64,000 nt of DNA, taken from positions 1,033,704-1,097,703 of the forward strand of contig CAXXPQ010000003.1 of the NCBI GenBank assembly GCA_963668655.2, given 5' to 3'. The DNA is from G963668655 sp963668655. Lineage in GTDB: Bacteria; Myxococcota_A; SURF-8. The position numbers were made by a program, and so were the translations under genes. The notes beneath the pieces were generated by a model. That model was not told the origin of the DNA, searched no databases, and worked only from the letters and a program-made list of their open reading frames with translations. Below are positions 51,971 to 60,800 of this stretch, piece after piece (positions within the stretch are counted from its first letter, which is position 1; every line of letters starts with the position of its first letter).

Positions 51971-53084
51971 TTAACCCGGCAATCATAAGTTAGCGCCTTA
52001 CGCGGCATACTTCACCTTGCCGTGTTTGAAGTATTTCTTCACGCGGCTCGGTCGTTTCTGCAGCATCCGCATGTGGGACAGAATCTTCTTCTTCAATTGC
52101 TTTTCATTCCTCGCGGGCGGCCCGGAATGCACACCCGCCTTCAGATCGCAGTTCAATAACTCGTCCGGATTCAATTCCGGCGAATACGACGGCAGGTGAA
52201 ACACCTCGATTTCTTCTACATGTTCGGCCAGCCACTCCTTCACAACCTTTGCGTGATGCACACGCAGGTTGTCCAGGATCACGAAGATCTTCCGGCCGGC
52301 ATCCTTGATCAGCCGCTCGAAAAACGTGATGAGTAACTGGGCATTCATGGCTTTGTCATAGATCATGAAACGCACCTTGCCCTGATTGGTCACCGTAGAA
52401 ATCAGTGAGGCCGATTGTCGCTTCGCGTTCAGCCGGATCACCGGTGTTTTCCCTTTCGGCGCATAGGAACGCCCATGCTGACTGTCCGAGCGAAGACCGG
52501 TTTCATCCGCCCAGTGAATCTCGGCTCCCTCCCGCTTCGCCCGTTCGTGAATCGCCGGATATTCCTCATCCAACCAGCGCTGCACCGCCTTCGGATTCTG
52601 CTCGTACGCCCGCTTCAGCGGTTTCTGAGGCGTGAAGCCCCAACGCTTCAGGTATTCCCCCACCGTGCGAATCGGCATCGAAAAACCGAGACGTTCACGA
52701 ATCAACTCCACCACGGCGCGGCGTGTCCACAAAGCGAAGCCCAGTTTCAACTGGTCCGGCGTTTTTTCTTCGATCAGGTCGCGGATTTCCGCTTCCTGCT
52801 CGGGATTCAGGTGACGGTGTTGGCCTGGCTTGCAGCCTTTTCGAGCGGGCTTCAGCGCTTTCATTCCTCCTTTGCGATAAAGCGCCCACCATTTCCGGAC
52901 GGTGGATTCACCCACTTGAAACGTGTCTGCAACGGCCTGGTGTGTCAGCCCCTTTTCCTTCAGACGCACCGCCCGCCTGCGCAGATCGTACAGTACGTCG
53001 TCACTCAAACTGCGGTTGTCATGATTCATGCATTCAGTATACATCAAACGCGCTCAATACGATATTGTATTTTTGCCGGGTTAA
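51971..53084 (-). mobile_element. IS630-family element, complete
   Basis: TTAACCCGGCAA (51971-51982) and TTGCCGGGTTAA (53073-53084) are perfect 12-bp inverted ends, each flanked by TA (51969-51970, 53085-53086), the IS630 target duplication. Contains one intact transposase. It sits in front of, or within, a phage-like HTH gene. Confidence 0.88.
51998..53044 (-). CDS. IS630-family transposase, intact
   Basis: 348 residues from ATG 53044 (a TTG lies just before; MNHDN at 53029 is another option). N-terminal HTH (GLTHQAVADTFQVGESTVRKW) and winged part with the KLGFALWTRRAVVELI segment, then the DDE core: IHWADETGLRSD, IFVILDNLRVHHAKVV and PSYSPELNPDE. The single frame is unlike the two-frame IS630 element at 2895, so this is a different subgroup. 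No defects seen. Confidence 0.9.
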   Translation of the reverse strand: MYTECMNHDNRSLSDDVLYDLRRRAVRLKEKGLTHQAVADTFQVGESTVRKWWALYRKGGMKALKPARKGCKPGQHRHLNPEQEAEIRDLIEEKTPDQLKLGFALWTRRAVVELIRERLGFSMPIRTVGEYLKRWGFTPQKPLKRAYEQNPKAVQRWLDEEYPAIHERAKREGAEIHWADETGLRSDSQHGRSYAPKGKTPVIRLNAKRQSASLISTVTNQGKVRFMIYDKAMNAQLLITFFERLIKDAGRKIFVILDNLRVHHAKVVKEWLAEHVEEIEVFHLPSYSPELNPDELLNCDLKAGVHSGPPARNEKQLKKKILSHMRMLQKRPSRVKKYFKHGKVKYAA

Positions 53085-53086
53085 TA

Positions 53087-53484
53087 AAAAGGGCGTCTTT
53101 CGCGCCGTTCACGAAAACAGGCAGCGGCTGGAGAAAGACCGGGCCCGAATCGAAACCATCCTGGTCTACGCCGCATCCGTATCCGATCTACCATCCACCG
53201 TCACATCACCGGAAGAGATCTCCGCGCAACAGGCATGGAGCGCCCTCTCAAACAGCGGTGATGCCTACGCTCCCGATGATATCGAGCTTGTTTCTCTTCG
53301 CACCAGCCTGACGGACTCTCACGGCCTGTCCGCCGATGACGGCGATCTGTTGATCCTCAAGATGCTCTGCCGTCGCGGCTGGAGCGAGATCGGCGTGCGC
53401 CTGGGCGTCAAGCCCGAAACCGCACGCAAACGCTTCCAGCTTCTGGTCGAAAAGCTCAAGTCCGACCCGGATTTCACCCTCTGA
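53087..53484 (+). pseudogene. HTH protein resembling sigma region 4, start disrupted
   Basis: About 130 codons from the IS boundary: KKGVFRAVHENRQRLEKDR, RIETILVYAASVSDLPS, ..., SADDGDLLILKMLCRRGWSEIGVRLGVKPETARKRFQLLVEKL. The last 45 residues form a helix-turn-helix like region 4 of sigma factors or phage late regulators. No start codon with a ribosome site is visible after the IS, and the frame is open to the left once the IS is removed, so the 5' end was probably separated by the insertion. Followed at 53567 by another small phage-like gene. Confidence 0.5.
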
Positions 53485-53566
53485 TGTCCCGATTTCGGCA
53501 TCGCCCCCCGCATTACCCAGATAGAGACGTTGACCTCGAAAACGAAACCGAAAGGAGCAAGGAACC

Positions 53567-53818
53567 ATGAAACGAACCCGCCAGGAAGAGTTGACCGAGT
53601 TCTTCGGCGAGATGGTGGCCGAAATCAGCCAGACTCTGTCGGACGGCGAGATCGACGACGATCTGATGTGGAAGCTGTCGCGCCGCCTGCACGGCGCGTG
53701 GCGCGAGGCCGTCAAACGTCTGCACGCCGAGGAATCCGCCAGCATCCACCAGCCCGGTGAATCCCATCCCGCCTTCAACGAACTGATGCGGCTGGTCCGC
53801 ACGGAGGTGCGGCCATGA
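53567..53818 (+). CDS. Small phage-like hypothetical protein
   Basis: 83 residues, ATG 53567 after AAAGGAGCAAGGAACC. Acidic helical N-terminus (RQEELTEFFGEMVAEISQTLSDGEIDDDL) then WKLSRRLHGAWREAVKRLHAEE. No family recognised. Its stop overlaps the ATG of a further frame (53815, MTTHNLSASWRKLIRHCARLN) which after about 25 codons runs into recombinase-derived sequence and is therefore truncated. The gene cluster looks like the border of a prophage. Confidence 0.55.
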   Translation: MKRTRQEELTEFFGEMVAEISQTLSDGEIDDDLMWKLSRRLHGAWREAVKRLHAEESASIHQPGESHPAFNELMRLVRTEVRP

Positions 53819-53890
53819 CGACGCACAACCTTTCCGCCTCTTGGCGCAAACTGATTCGCCACTGCGCCCGACTCAACTTCGGCCACCTGG

Positions 53891-54007
53891 GTGCAGGACG
53901 CCTTGGGGCACAGCACACCGAACATGACCAAGCGGTATGCACACCTGGATAAAAAGCGCCGGCGTCAAGCCTTCAAGGTGATGGATGATTTCTTCGCCAC
54001 AGAATAG
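53891..54007 (+). pseudogene. Tyrosine recombinase C-terminal fragment, left of tRNA-Ser
   Basis: Reads VQDALGHSTPNMTKRYAHL then DKKRRRQAFKVMDDFFATE and stop. LGHS...MTKRYAHL is the box II His and the catalytic Tyr segment of a phage integrase. The N-terminal 300 or more residues are missing. It lies 117 bases before the tRNA-Ser gene, oriented toward it. Confidence 0.75.
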
Positions 54008-54123
54008 TCACCATGAATCAGGTCATGGTGGTAAAAATGGTGGCAAACCGCATGAAAGGAGGGATTGAATGTTCTTGACTGGAAAGCGAAAGTACTGTAG
54101 TTTCGCGGACTAACGACTCTTAT

Positions 54124-54212
<89 letters not shown>

Positions 54213-54231
54213 TTTTCCTTAATAATTCCAA

Positions 54232-54640
54232 CTAGTTTGAAAAAGAACCCGTCGTTTGTGCCGCTATTGTGCCGTAAGATTGCAGCAGCTTAACGGCATC
54301 CCGTTTGGCGTCAGGGCTCAAATGGGCGTAGCGCATGGTCATCGTGATCGTGCTGTGTCCCATGAGTTCCTGCACCGTTGGAAGGGGCGCTCCCCGCATC
54401 ACCAAATGACTGGCGAAAGTATGTCGGAGCACGTGCCAACTGATATGGCGCAAGCCTGCTTGCTTGTACGCTCGCTTGATCGGAGCCTTGCACAGGTTGT
54501 CCCGTAGCGGTGCTCCCATTTTGTCGCAGAACACCCAAATGCCCTTACGGTGCCGGTGAGCGTCCAGAGCTTGCATGACATCGGCATTCATCGGAATGAT
54601 CCGAGTCTTGCCATTCTTGGGCGTGCTCTGCTCCCCGTAG
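54232..54640 (-). pseudogene. Tyrosine recombinase, catalytic C-terminal part
   Basis: From STPKNGKTRIIPMNADVM to the stop at 54232. Contains the beta-hairpin Lys (KNGKTR), box II HVLRHTFASHLVMRG with His and Arg, LMGHSTITMTMRYAHLSP with the second His and the nucleophile Tyr. Box I Arg lies in the missing part. Upstream (54641-54954) the reading is foreign, then IS3-family copy B, then a core-binding domain at 56073-56350 that could be the front of the same gene. It ends 20 bases from the tRNA-Ser 3' end, the usual integrase position for an island integrated there. Confidence 0.8.
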
Positions 54641-54954
54641 TGTGGACCAGCTGACGAGTTAGAATCCGGGTTGAGAATGAGCCATGCGGCTCGACCATCT
54701 GAATCGTAGCACAAATTGCCTTTTCGATCATCTTTTTCGTGTACACTGGCCGTACCCATCCGGGGGATAGGGCTCCGCTGGAGAGCGACCCGAGCGCCGG
54801 ACGGGTGCTTATACCGATGGGCGCGGCTTTCTTGCCGCGTCCTTCTTTTTTGTTCTTTTCTTCAAACGCCCATCGGGCAAGCCTTAAAGCGTTAAACTCC
54901 GGGGGTTCGGGGGCAGCGCCCCCGAGAAGAAACGCCGCCGCTCCTGCTGCGGCG
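54641..54954. other. Insertion debris inside the recombinase gene
   Basis: TGGACCAGCTGACGAGTTAG (54643-54662, followed by AATCC) resembles the inner right end of the IS3-family copies read on the other strand (TGGACAGCTGATGTGTTAG), so it is probably the solo end of a relative. 54880-54930 has GC-rich self-complementary stretches (GGGGGTTCGGGGGCAGCGCCCCCGAG, split by its loop). No gene can be supported. Confidence 0.4.
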
Positions 54955-55738
54955 TCCGATATCCCAGGCTGCTGTGCGGACGAAACGTGTTGTATTTCCT
55001 GCGCCACATCTCGGTCTTCACCTGCGCCTCCCTCAACGTCAGGAAAATCTCCATGTTCAAATGCTCGTCGCGCACCTTCGAATTGAAACTTTCGATGAAA
55101 CCGTTCTGCCAGGGGCTGCCCGCGTCGATATGCAGCGTGTCCGTACCGCGATTTTGGAGCCAGGTTTTCAGTTTTTCCGCGATGAATTCCGGACCGTTAT
55201 CCGAGCGGAGAAAGGCCGGATTGCCGTATTGATTGAACAGGTCGTCCAGAATGCAGATCAGGTCAGCCGATTTGATGCCTTTGTCCACATGGATTGCCAG
55301 ACCTTCCCGCGTGTACTCGTCTTCCACCGTCAACAGCTTGATCCGCCTGCCGTTGCTGAGCGAATCGAACATGAAATCGTAGGTCCATACATGGTTCGGA
55401 CATTCGGCCTTGACCGGCAGGCCCGCCGACTTCGTTTTCTTTTTCTTGCGCGGCTTGTGCCTCGGAAGACAAAGCTCCAATTCCCTCCAGACACGGTACA
55501 CCCGTTTCAGATTGACGATTTCTGATCTGTAAATCACGCCCCAGGCCCGGCGATACCCGAAACGCGGCTCATCTTCCGAGATCTCCTTGAGCCTGGCCTT
55601 CAGGACCGAATCGTCTCGCGGATGGGCCTTGTAATAGTACGTGGATCGTTGCAGCGTGACCAATGCGGCGCTTCGTCGGACGGACAGACCACGCGAGGCC
55701 GCGTGATCCACCGCTTCCCTTCGATGCGCCGCCTTCAC
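54884..55738 (-). CDS. IS3-family transposase orfB (copy B)
   Basis: 284 residues, same integrase core as copy A (LRSDNGPEFIAEKLK, SPWQNGFIESFNSK). After GYR it continues TPQQERRRFFSGALPPNPRS into flanking sequence, because no stop occurs inside the repeated unit. The catalytic D-D-E are intact. Confidence 0.85.
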   Translation of the reverse strand: MKAAHRREAVDHAASRGLSVRRSAALVTLQRSTYYYKAHPRDDSVLKARLKEISEDEPRFGYRRAWGVIYRSEIVNLKRVYRVWRELELCLPRHKPRKKKKTKSAGLPVKAECPNHVWTYDFMFDSLSNGRRIKLLTVEDEYTREGLAIHVDKGIKSADLICILDDLFNQYGNPAFLRSDNGPEFIAEKLKTWLQNRGTDTLHIDAGSPWQNGFIESFNSKVRDEHLNMEIFLTLREAQVKTEMWRRKYNTFRPHSSLGYRTPQQERRRFFSGALPPNPRSLTL

Positions 55739-56072
55739 CAGTTTTTTTCCAACAGCTCCTTGGCCACGTCAAGTTCCAGATCCCGTTCGGCAAGCAGCCG
55801 TTTCAAGCGGGCGTTCTCTTTTTCAAGATCCTTGAGCCGCCTGGTCTCCGAAACCGACAGGCCACCAAATTTCTTACGCCAGCGATAGAAACTCTGCTCA
55901 GACACGCCATGCTTGCGGCAGATCTCCTGCACCGTCGAGGTCTTGCATTCCGCCTCTTTTAGAATCGTCACGATCTGCTCGTCCGAAAACCGTTTCCCTT
56001 TCATCAGAATCCCTCCTTGAATCATTGGAGGATTCTAACACATCAGCTGTCCAGTTTTTGGGGGGCAGGGCA
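54955..56072 (-). mobile_element. IS3-family element, copy B
   Basis: Second copy of the 1118-bp unit at 49904-51021, offset exactly 5051 bases, with the same encoded proteins apart from the end of orfB. It sits between the core-binding and catalytic parts of a tyrosine recombinase gene. The two direct copies flank 3.9 kb that include the tRNA-Ser gene, so recombination between them would delete the tRNA. Confidence 0.8.
55735..56025 (-). CDS. IS3-family transposase orfA (copy B)
   Basis: 96 residues, same sequence as copy A orfA, with HTH and coiled coil. Overlaps orfB by four bases. The likely translation start is the ATG at 56004, after GGAGGGATTCTG. Confidence 0.88.
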   Translation of the reverse strand: MIQGGILMKGKRFSDEQIVTILKEAECKTSTVQEICRKHGVSEQSFYRWRKKFGGLSVSETRRLKDLEKENARLKRLLAERDLELDVAKELLEKNW

Positions 56073-56350
56073 CTTGCGCCACAGTCAGCATGCGTCCTAA
56101 CGTCGTCAGTTGGTTGTTGATGGTTTTGGGATGATACCCTTCCTTCAGTTTCTTCCGTTTGTATCGTTCGAGTTCGCGAAGTCCGATGTCGTTAATACGC
56201 TTGTTGCCAAGCAAAGGCAGAAGATGAAGTTTCAAATTCTTCTTTTTGGCCGACACCTCGCTTGGCTTGTTGTTGACCTCGGCATAGTCTTCCATGAATT
56301 CAGCGGCAAACTCGGATACGGTTGGTGCTTGTACCTCCTTTCCTTTCTGG
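56073..56350 (-). pseudogene. Tyrosine recombinase, core-binding domain fragment
   Basis: Reads GKEVQAPTVSEFAAEFMED, ..., KKKNLKLHLLPLLGNKRINDIGLRELERYKRKKL, ..., YHPKTINNQLTTLGRMLTVAQ and then is cut by the IS3-family copy B. This is the SAM-like core-binding domain that precedes the catalytic domain in phage integrases. The front and catalytic parts are separated from it, so the gene is dead unless the IS is lost precisely. Confidence 0.75.
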
Positions 56351-56373
56351 CGAGCACCTATAGCAAGCGATAA

Positions 56374-56808
56374 GTGGGGTTGAAAAGAAAGGGAGGAAAC
56401 CATAAGGATCTATTGGTCAATCAAACGGTTCTTTGGGCCTTGTCCGCCTGGCTCTGCCTCCATCCATATCCCCGTCTGGAATGTCCCTGTCCGCTCTTTG
56501 TGAGCCGACTTCCGAGGCGTCTGTCCAAGCGGACCGTGGAGCAGTTGGTGGGGAAATACGCGAAGAAGGCGGGCATCGAGAAACGGGTTTCTCCCCATAC
56601 CTTCCGGCATAGTGTTTGTTCCGAGTTGCAACGAAGGGGAGCGAGCATCCGCGCCACGCAGGAGCTTTTAAACCACCTGTCCCTTCAGACCACCATGCGC
56701 TACAGCCACAGTCTGGAGGTGGAACTGCGAACGGCTTTGGCCAGTCTGGACGATGCCAGTCTATGGCTGGAAGAAAGCCGGATGTTTGCGAGAAAAGGCT
56801 TGACTTAG
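56374..56808 (+). pseudogene. Second tyrosine recombinase (Xer/integron-like), C-terminal part
   Basis: 144 codons. LSKRTVEQLVGKYAKKAGIEKRVSPHTFRHSV contains box II His-Arg; ATQELLNHLSLQTTMRYSHS contains the second His position (here Asn-His) and catalytic Tyr. Front half and box I Arg are absent and the fragment begins at the edge of the minus-strand recombinase piece. It is on the opposite strand and different in sequence, so it comes from another element. Confidence 0.7.
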
Positions 56809-56976
56809 TGCGTGTAATACTCTATTGGGCGCAGTTCGCGCAAGGAATGGTGATGAGGAAAAGGCTGTTTGAAAAAAACAGATGCTTTTGGAATGTGTTT
56901 GCTCTTCCGATTTTGAGGTCAGAGAGTGACAGTCCGTACGTACATGAAGCGATGTTGTACGGATACAGCCGATGTT

Positions 56977-57882
56977 TTATCTTTGTTTACGCCGTGCCAC
57001 TCCGATTCCGACAACTACCGCCAGAATGGCCAGAATGGCGAGGATCCAAGGCAGGGAACCGGACTCATTGCCGGTGTTGTTTTGGGGTGATTTGTTCTCG
57101 TCCGCTTTCCGGTCTTCGACGAAAGGGCGGGCGGGATCTCCCTTCGTATCGCTTTCCTCCGTTTCCGGTTGCTGCGCCTCTTCTTTGGCCTTTTTCATGG
57201 CCGCGTCCAGCTTTTTCTGAAAACGCTTCTTGAAGGCAGGATAGTCGATGTTGGGGACTTTGTAGGGCTTGCCCAGGAATTCTTTATAGACTTTCTCCAC
57301 GTTTTCATTGCTATATTTATACTCATCCGAGAATTTAATGCAGCTTTCAGCGGAACGTTCATGAAGAAAGTCTTTGCAAAATGACACCATGTTCTTTTGA
57401 CCGATGATTCCCGCAATTGTAAATAGCCAATACCCATGCAGCTTAGGCTTCTTCGACTCTCGTTCCATGACAACAGCATCAACCAACAAATTCTCTCCGT
57501 ATTTAATAAAAATGATGTATTGGGGCATATTAAATACACTTGGGTTAATGGTATGAGGGGAGCTGATTAGTATCTCCTTTAACAATACTGTTTTAAGATC
57601 CTTATCATTTCTTCCCACGAGTTCTTTCAATATTTTTACAACCTTTTTCCAAGAAATAGCTTTCTGGGATATTATTTGTCGTCTTTCCTCTATACTCAAA
57701 TCATTATTTTCCATTAATTCTTTTAAACTGCATCTTTTGCTCTCGGCAAACAATATTTCATATAGCTTCGCTGTACTATCGTTTGAGTAGTCCATATCAT
57801 TTCCCCAAACAAGACTGCATTGAATTATCAGCAAACTAGCAGAAATAACAATTTTGACTGATTTCCCCAATTTGCCATACAT
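56977..57882 (-). CDS. Secreted protein with C-terminal membrane anchor
   Basis: 301 residues from ATG 57882 (AAGGAGGA seven bases upstream; a longer frame from 57960 runs through the previous gene). Signal peptide VKIVISASLLIIQCSLVWG. The mature domain is alpha-helical and polar (SLKELMENNDLSIEERRQII, WKKVVKILKELVGRND); there is a Lys/Glu/Asp-rich linker and a C-terminal helix SLPWILAILAILAVVVGIGV with RRKQR tail, so both ends are in or at the inner membrane or it is a sorting tag. No family recognised. AT-richer than its neighbours. It starts 13 bases after the 1526-residue protein stops, so the two are one operon. Confidence 0.75.
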   Translation of the reverse strand: MYGKLGKSVKIVISASLLIIQCSLVWGNDMDYSNDSTAKLYEILFAESKRCSLKELMENNDLSIEERRQIISQKAISWKKVVKILKELVGRNDKDLKTVLLKEILISSPHTINPSVFNMPQYIIFIKYGENLLVDAVVMERESKKPKLHGYWLFTIAGIIGQKNMVSFCKDFLHERSAESCIKFSDEYKYSNENVEKVYKEFLGKPYKVPNIDYPAFKKRFQKKLDAAMKKAKEEAQQPETEESDTKGDPARPFVEDRKADENKSPQNNTGNESGSLPWILAILAILAVVVGIGVARRKQR

Positions 57883-57895
57883 TGTGTTGTCCTCC

Positions 57896-60800
57896 TTAGA
57901 AAAGATCCCAAGAAAGGTTTGTCTGTCCCAAACTTTGCATGTTATCACCATAGACATCATTATTAATTTGCCAGCAAGTAGAATTTCTTACCTCGCACAT
58001 CCTCATCGCTGACATTCGAGTATACCACTCTAAATTATTGGAAACGCGCATCCAATTGCTTTCAAAGGGGAAAATTTCATTGGATTCACCCCCATTGAAT
58101 TGTTGAGGCTCGCGGCATGAATCGCCAAGGCAGAACATCACCCAACTTTTAAAATTCATCCTTGTTCGAGCTATTGTCCCTATTGGCCATATTTGAACAT
58201 CAATACTTGTTGCAACACCCGGGGAATCCAACGCGAACAATTTCGGCAATTCGTCATCTCGATGTTCCGGTAGTGGATGATCGTTGCCATTATCATTATT
58301 TTGAGACCAGAGTCTTTCTTCATAAAAATTTGTTCCACCCTGTTCATCCGCATAATTTCTAAGTTCAACATCCTGCGTAAACATTGCTTTCACGACATCT
58401 TTATGGACCGATTTTCCAAGGGAAACGAAAGGATCCGGATACATCTTCGCTGTACCCGCAATCTCACACTGGATACCAATGCGCTCACTTGTGGACATCA
58501 ACCCCAGAGATTCACTGCCAACTTCATTCTCCCAATCCGTCACCTCCCCATCGGCGTTTCGGAAGCGCAGGTCATCACTATCAAAGTCCGGATGCTCCAC
58601 CCAGAACACGGTAATACCGAATTCACGCTCGTAATTCTTCGAGGCGGACGCGCCCGTGACTACCACGTTCGCGTCCAGTTCCTCCTCGCTCTTGCGCGTG
58701 CCGAGCAAAAAGAAACTGGGCGGATCGTTTTGGTTGTTCAAGGTTACGCTGGACAGCAACGAGGGATCCTCGTACCACGGGTCCACTACATTCGCATCCG
58801 CAAAGGCCACCTGCCCCTTACCGGCGTTGTCCTGCGCCGTCACGACGACACTCGAAACCTCATCGTCCAGAATCTCCGCAAAACAATGCACCCACTCCTT
58901 CAAGGCCGGATCGTCCGGAACCGTGGCTTCCCTCGGAACGATGCGGTATTTCTTGGCTCGGTAATCCTCGCCGTGGCACCAGAACTGAACCGGATTCCAA
59001 AGACGGTACTCCCAGAGGGGAGAGAACCAGAAACCGACTTCGAAGAGTCGCACGTCCGCGTAGTCTTCCATCTTGGACCAGTCCCAGTTCGCCGTGAAAA
59101 GGTCGAAATCGAAGGTTTCCGGCACCGTGCCTTGAGTTCCTGGCTCCAGACAGGTGCCGCCGATAAGAGATAGGTCCGACTCCGGCACCGCCGAACAGGA
59201 AATCCCGCAGTCCAGACGCTCCGTTCCGTCTCCAACGGCGGTGCAGAGGCGATAAACACTCTCTGCCTCTGCGTTGCTTTGCGGCATGTAAACCTGTAAG
59301 GCGTAGAGATGCACGCCGCTTTCGGGACTTGTGATATCGTCCGTAGCAAAGTGCGACTCGATAAACGCTCCCAGACCGATTTCCAGCGTCTCCGGTTCAC
59401 CGAGAAGAGCGCCTTCGCTCTGCCCGGCCGTCAGCATGTTGGGGCTGCGTTCGGGGTCTGCGTCCGTGTCGCCATCCTCTTTGGCCCAGATGCCCACGTT
59501 GTCGTCCGCGTCGCCGTCTGCTTCGCTTGAGGCCTCCACCGAAACGATGTCCAACGTGCTTTCTCGCGTATAGCACACCTTGCACATATGCACTTCGATG
59601 GCGTCCTCGTTTTCGTCCACTTTGTCCGTGTAATCCGGGTCATCCTCTTTCGCCGCCTCTTCGCCGAAACAGGTGTTTTCAATAACCGCTCCGGGGCGCA
59701 GGAGATCTTTGCAAGGCTTGATCCAGCACAGGTGCCCGCGCTCCTCGATCACGATAGGCATATCGATCAGACCATCATTGGGCAAGCTTTTACCCGAGGC
59801 GAATTTTTCCACCCAACGCATGGCGTAGTTCTCATTCGGGAGGACGTTTTCCACCTCTGTGTCTGGATCGATATCTATATCCACATCCCCGTCCGTGCCG
59901 CCCTGACTTTCGTCTTCGTAGCGCGATTTGTACTCGTCGTACTCCCGCTGCGTCAGGCAGGTCGCCTGCCCGAAGCTCGTCCAGGTGGGATCGTCGTCAT
60001 CGTACCAGCCTTCCAGACGTTTTTCCCAGGGTTCCGGAACGGGGTCCGGTTGCGGACTCGCGACTTGATGGTATCCCGCCAGGAAAACGTCCACGTCATC
60101 GTCCGATGTCATGTCCGTCGTCCATGGATTCACGCGAACGGACAGCGTGGAAACGAAAAGATCGGAATCGTCCACGGGAATGTTCAGAGCGACCGTCTGC
60201 CAGCCGGGCCGGATCTCGCCGCTGGTAAACTTCCCGTCGTCTCGAATGACTTCACCGTCCAACTCAACGACGGTCGCTTTTTCCCGTCGATGGTGAAAGC
60301 TCACGCGATACGGGTTGATGCGCAGTTCGTTCTTGTTGTCATCGTCCTTCGGTTTCCTGAAGTACGCCGCGAGTTTCCTGGAAACGGTTTCCTGGTCCGT
60401 CGGGCTCAAGCGGCATTGGGAATCGTCTGTTTTACAATCGAACGATTTTACTACGGGAATCCGCCAGTTCAACTCGACACCGACATGTTGATCCTTCGTA
60501 TTGCCCACGCCCTGGGAGGCGACCAGATAGTACCGGTTCTTGTCGCCTCCCGGAATGCTCTTCGGCTTGCGCTTTACCAGTAGGTGGATTTCCGGTGGAA
60601 AAAGCGGGACGTTGATGGGACCGAGATAGAATTGATTGTAATCCTTCGATTCGTATTCTCCCCCGTGATGGTCCGCATAATGCCGGTCCGGATCCCAGAG
60701 CCGTGCGCCGATATACCCCGTGGAGCGGTTGATCGCCAAGGCCAGCACGGGTTCGTGTTCCGAAAGGGTCATGGTCCGGGTGATCTCCCCGCTCGCAAAC

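Noticed and set aside
56616..57233. A 205-codon plus-strand frame spanning a recombinase fragment and the next gene
   Set aside because: It reads out of frame with the recombinase motifs and crosses the antisense of the anchored protein; no ribosome site.
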